A DNA stretch of 55,594 nt. It comes from Pseudomonas nabeulensis. GTDB taxonomy: Bacteria > Pseudomonadota > Gammaproteobacteria > Pseudomonadales > Pseudomonadaceae. Positions 54,901 through 55,594 of this stretch are shown one piece after another. The DNA lies in the NCBI RefSeq assembly GCF_004682045.1, contig NZ_QUZT01000047.1:1-55594 (forward strand), given 5' to 3'. The position numbers and the translations under genes were made by a program. How positions within the stretch are numbered: the stretch's first letter is position 1; each line of letters opens with the position of its first letter. A model generated the notes under the pieces. The model was not told the DNA's origin. It did not search any database and was given only the letters and a program-made list of their open reading frames with translations.

Positions 54901-55436
54901 TGGGGCTGGGCCTGGCGATTGCCGACGGCCTGTGCCGCGTATTGGGCCATCGCTTGAGCGTGCGCTCATGGCCGGGCAAGGGCAGCGTATTCAGCGTGTG
55001 TGTGCCATTGGCACGCAACCAGGCCAGTCCACGGGTGCAGGCGCCACAGGAAAACGGCTTGCCGCTGAGTGGCGCCCAGGTACTGTGCGTGGATAACGAA
55101 GAAAGCATCCTGATCGGCATGCGCAGCTTGCTGAGTCGCTGGGGCTGCGAAGTGTGGACCGCCACCGACCAAGCGCAATGTGCAGCGTTGCTGGCCGAGG
55201 GTGTGCGCCCGCAACTGGCGTTGGTGGATTACCACCTGGACCATGGCGAAACCGGCACCGAATTGATGAAGTGGTTACGGGCGCAATTGGCGGAGCCGAT
55301 TCCTGGGGTGGTCATCAGCGCTGATGGGAGGCCGGAGATGGTGGCCGAGGTGCATGCGGCGGGGTTGGATTATTTGGCCAAGCCGGTGAAGCCTGCGGCG
55401 TTGCGGGCGTTGCTGAGTCGGCATCTCCCCCTATAA
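51966..55436 (+). CDS. Hybrid sensor histidine kinase with N-terminal sodium/solute symporter domain
   Basis: 1156 residues. An SLC5/SSS-like domain of about 13 helices (residues 1-500) is followed by a linker and a PAS domain (about 635-760). A coiled-coil, HisKA (AAVSHDLMQPLNAARLF), HATPase (NFLTNAFRYADG; GLGLGLAIADGL) and a C-terminal receiver (LCVDNEES; LALVDYHLDHG) complete it. Architecture and size resemble P. aeruginosa PA3271 and relate to CbrA. The start MTLSSGL was chosen because GGAG sits 7 nt upstream. It may couple nutrient transport to signalling. The partner regulator is not encoded here. Confidence 0.93.
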   Translation: MTLSSGLIAAVALAYMAIMFAIAFYGDRRHAPLPPRMRAWVYSLSLAVYCTSWTFFGAVGQAAEQLWAFLPIYLGPVLLLVLAPWVLQKMILISKQENITSIADFIAARYGKSQSLAVVVALICLVGVLPYIALQLKGIVLGVNLLIGSGPDTTGTRAQDTALIVSLVLALFTIVFGTRNLDATEHHRGMVLAIAFESLVKLFAFLAVGAFVTYGLYDGFGDLFSQAMLAPRLDEYWKETVNWPSMVVQTGVAMMAIICLPRQFHVTVVENIDPQDLRLAKWVFPAYLILAALFVIPIALGGKMLLPASVLPDSYVISLPMAEAHPALAVLAFIGGASAATGMVIVASIALSTMVSNDMLLPWLLRRSSAERPFEVFRHWMLSVRRVSIVIILLLAYVSYRLLGSTASLATIGQIAFAAVTQLAPAMLGALYWKQANRRGVFAGLAAGTFLWFYTLVLPVTAKSLGWSLSLFPGLTWMHSHPLGLSVTSLTLGTVFSLAGNFTLFVWVSMLSRTRVSEHWQAGRFIGQEISQRANARSMLSVQISDLLSLAARFVGEERAQQSFIRFAYRQGKGFNPNQNADNDWIAHTERLLAGVLGASSTRAVVKAAIEGREMQLEDVVRIADEASEVLQFNRALLQGAIENITQGISVVDQSLKLVAWNRRYLELFNYPEGLISVGRPIADIIRYNAERGLCGPGEAEVHVARRLHWMRQGRAHTSERLFPNGRVIELIGNPMPGGGFVMSFTDITAFREAEQALTEANEGLEQRVVERTHELSQLNVALTDAKGVAESASQSKTRFLAAVSHDLMQPLNAARLFSAALSHQNDGLSNEARQLVQHLDSSLRSAEDLISDLLDISRLENGKINPQRQPFVLNELFDTLGAEFKALAQEQGLGFRLRGSRLRVDSDIKLLRRILQNFLTNAFRYADGPVLLGVRRRKGELCLEVWDRGPGIPPDKQKVIFEEFKRLDSHQTRAEKGLGLGLAIADGLCRVLGHRLSVRSWPGKGSVFSVCVPLARNQASPRVQAPQENGLPLSGAQVLCVDNEESILIGMRSLLSRWGCEVWTATDQAQCAALLAEGVRPQLALVDYHLDHGETGTELMKWLRAQLAEPIPGVVISADGRPEMVAEVHAAGLDYLAKPVKPAALRALLSRHLPL

Positions 55437-55455
55437 CCCGGATGCACGCAAGCCA

Positions 55456-55553
55456 AAATGTGGGAGGGGCGGTGCGACGATTCGACTTGCTCCCGATGAG
55501 GGAGTGTCAGTCAGCCCATCTTCAGCTGACCCACTGCCATCGGGGGCAAGCCC
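55456..55553. repeat. REPIN truncated by the right-hand IS end
   Basis: The left arm is AAATGTGGGAGGGGC carrying the inner segment GGTGCGACGATTCGACTTGC. The spacer follows, and the right REP stops after ATCGGGGGCAAGCCC where the IS4-like terminus begins. The missing part would be CCCTCCCACATTT. Confidence 0.85.
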
Positions 55554-55594
55554 TAATGCCAGTCAGTTAAGGAAACAGCAGATGAGCGACTTTC
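55554..55594 (+). mobile_element. Outer end of an IS4-family insertion sequence (truncated by the window edge)
   Basis: Begins TAATGCCAGTCAGTTAAGG, matching the recalled E. coli IS4 terminus at most positions. It is an inverted copy of positions 1-41 with 3 differences. AAGGAAA precedes an ATG at 55582. The two ends are therefore different copies of one IS type, not one element. Confidence 0.6.
55582..55594 (+). CDS. First four codons of a putative IS4-family transposase (partial)
   Basis: M-S-D-F with an AAGGAAA ribosome-binding site 6 nt upstream, running off the window. The assignment rests on the IS end context only. Confidence 0.35.

Overview
The window looks like a chromosomal piece of a fluorescent Pseudomonas (P. 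fluorescens group). Evidence: high GC, Pseudomonas-type flagellar genes (FleQ/FleS/FleR, FliO, FlaG, HptB-HsbR-HsbA), a phhRABC phenylalanine locus, a PlpD-type patatin autotransporter, and many copies of the REP/REPIN palindrome with core GTGGGAGGGGGCTTGC. Species assignment is inference from gene content and repeats.

Layout. Positions 1-41 and 55554-55594 are near-identical inverted sequences (3 differences in 41) that look like the outer ends of two IS4-family insertion sequences, each inserted in the core of a REP. A cold-shock protein gene follows (78-287, minus). From 409 to 34543 lies an almost continuous minus-strand flagellar cluster. In transcription order it reads: flgFGHIJKL; a FabH-like ketoacyl synthase; fliC-flaG; fliD-fliS-fliT; fleQ; fleSR; fliEFGHIJ; hsbA-hsbR-hptB; fliK; fliLMNOPQR-flhB. 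These encode the P- and L-rings, the distal rod, the hook-filament junction, the filament and cap, the MS- and C-rings, the export gate and ATPase, the hook-length ruler and the regulators. flgBCDE (proximal rod and hook), flhA, flhF, fleN, fliA and the motor and chemotaxis genes are not in the window. Sigma-54-type sites stand before fliL, fliE, fleS, flgF and (weaker) fliD, and a FliA (sigma-28) site before fliC. This fits the FleQ > FleSR > FliA hierarchy known in Pseudomonas. REPINs or REP fragments sit at operon boundaries (fliJ/hsbA, hptB/fliK, fliK/fliL).

Upstream of flgF the locus switches to phhR (minus) and divergent phhA-phhB-phhC (plus), for phenylalanine to tyrosine conversion and transamination. 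Next come an LpxH-like metallophosphoesterase, an AraC regulator and an EamA transporter.

The most unusual stretch is 41929-45219. A gene for a secreted 902-residue degenerate subtilisin-like protein and a gene for a 93-residue glycine-zipper membrane protein each carry a copy of the same ~130-bp leader. The leader contains an RpoS-like -10 (CTATACT), a hairpin with a 9-bp stem and a conserved 17-nt block.

The remainder holds a SelW/Rdx-like protein, PlpD, a MarR regulator, RecQ, a YecA/YgfB protein, a YbaN/DUF454 membrane protein and a 1156-residue transporter-sensor hybrid histidine kinase. No tRNA, rRNA, CRISPR array or phage was seen. The only gene-free stretch over 300 bp is 34544-34872, which holds the flgF promoter candidate and one REPIN.
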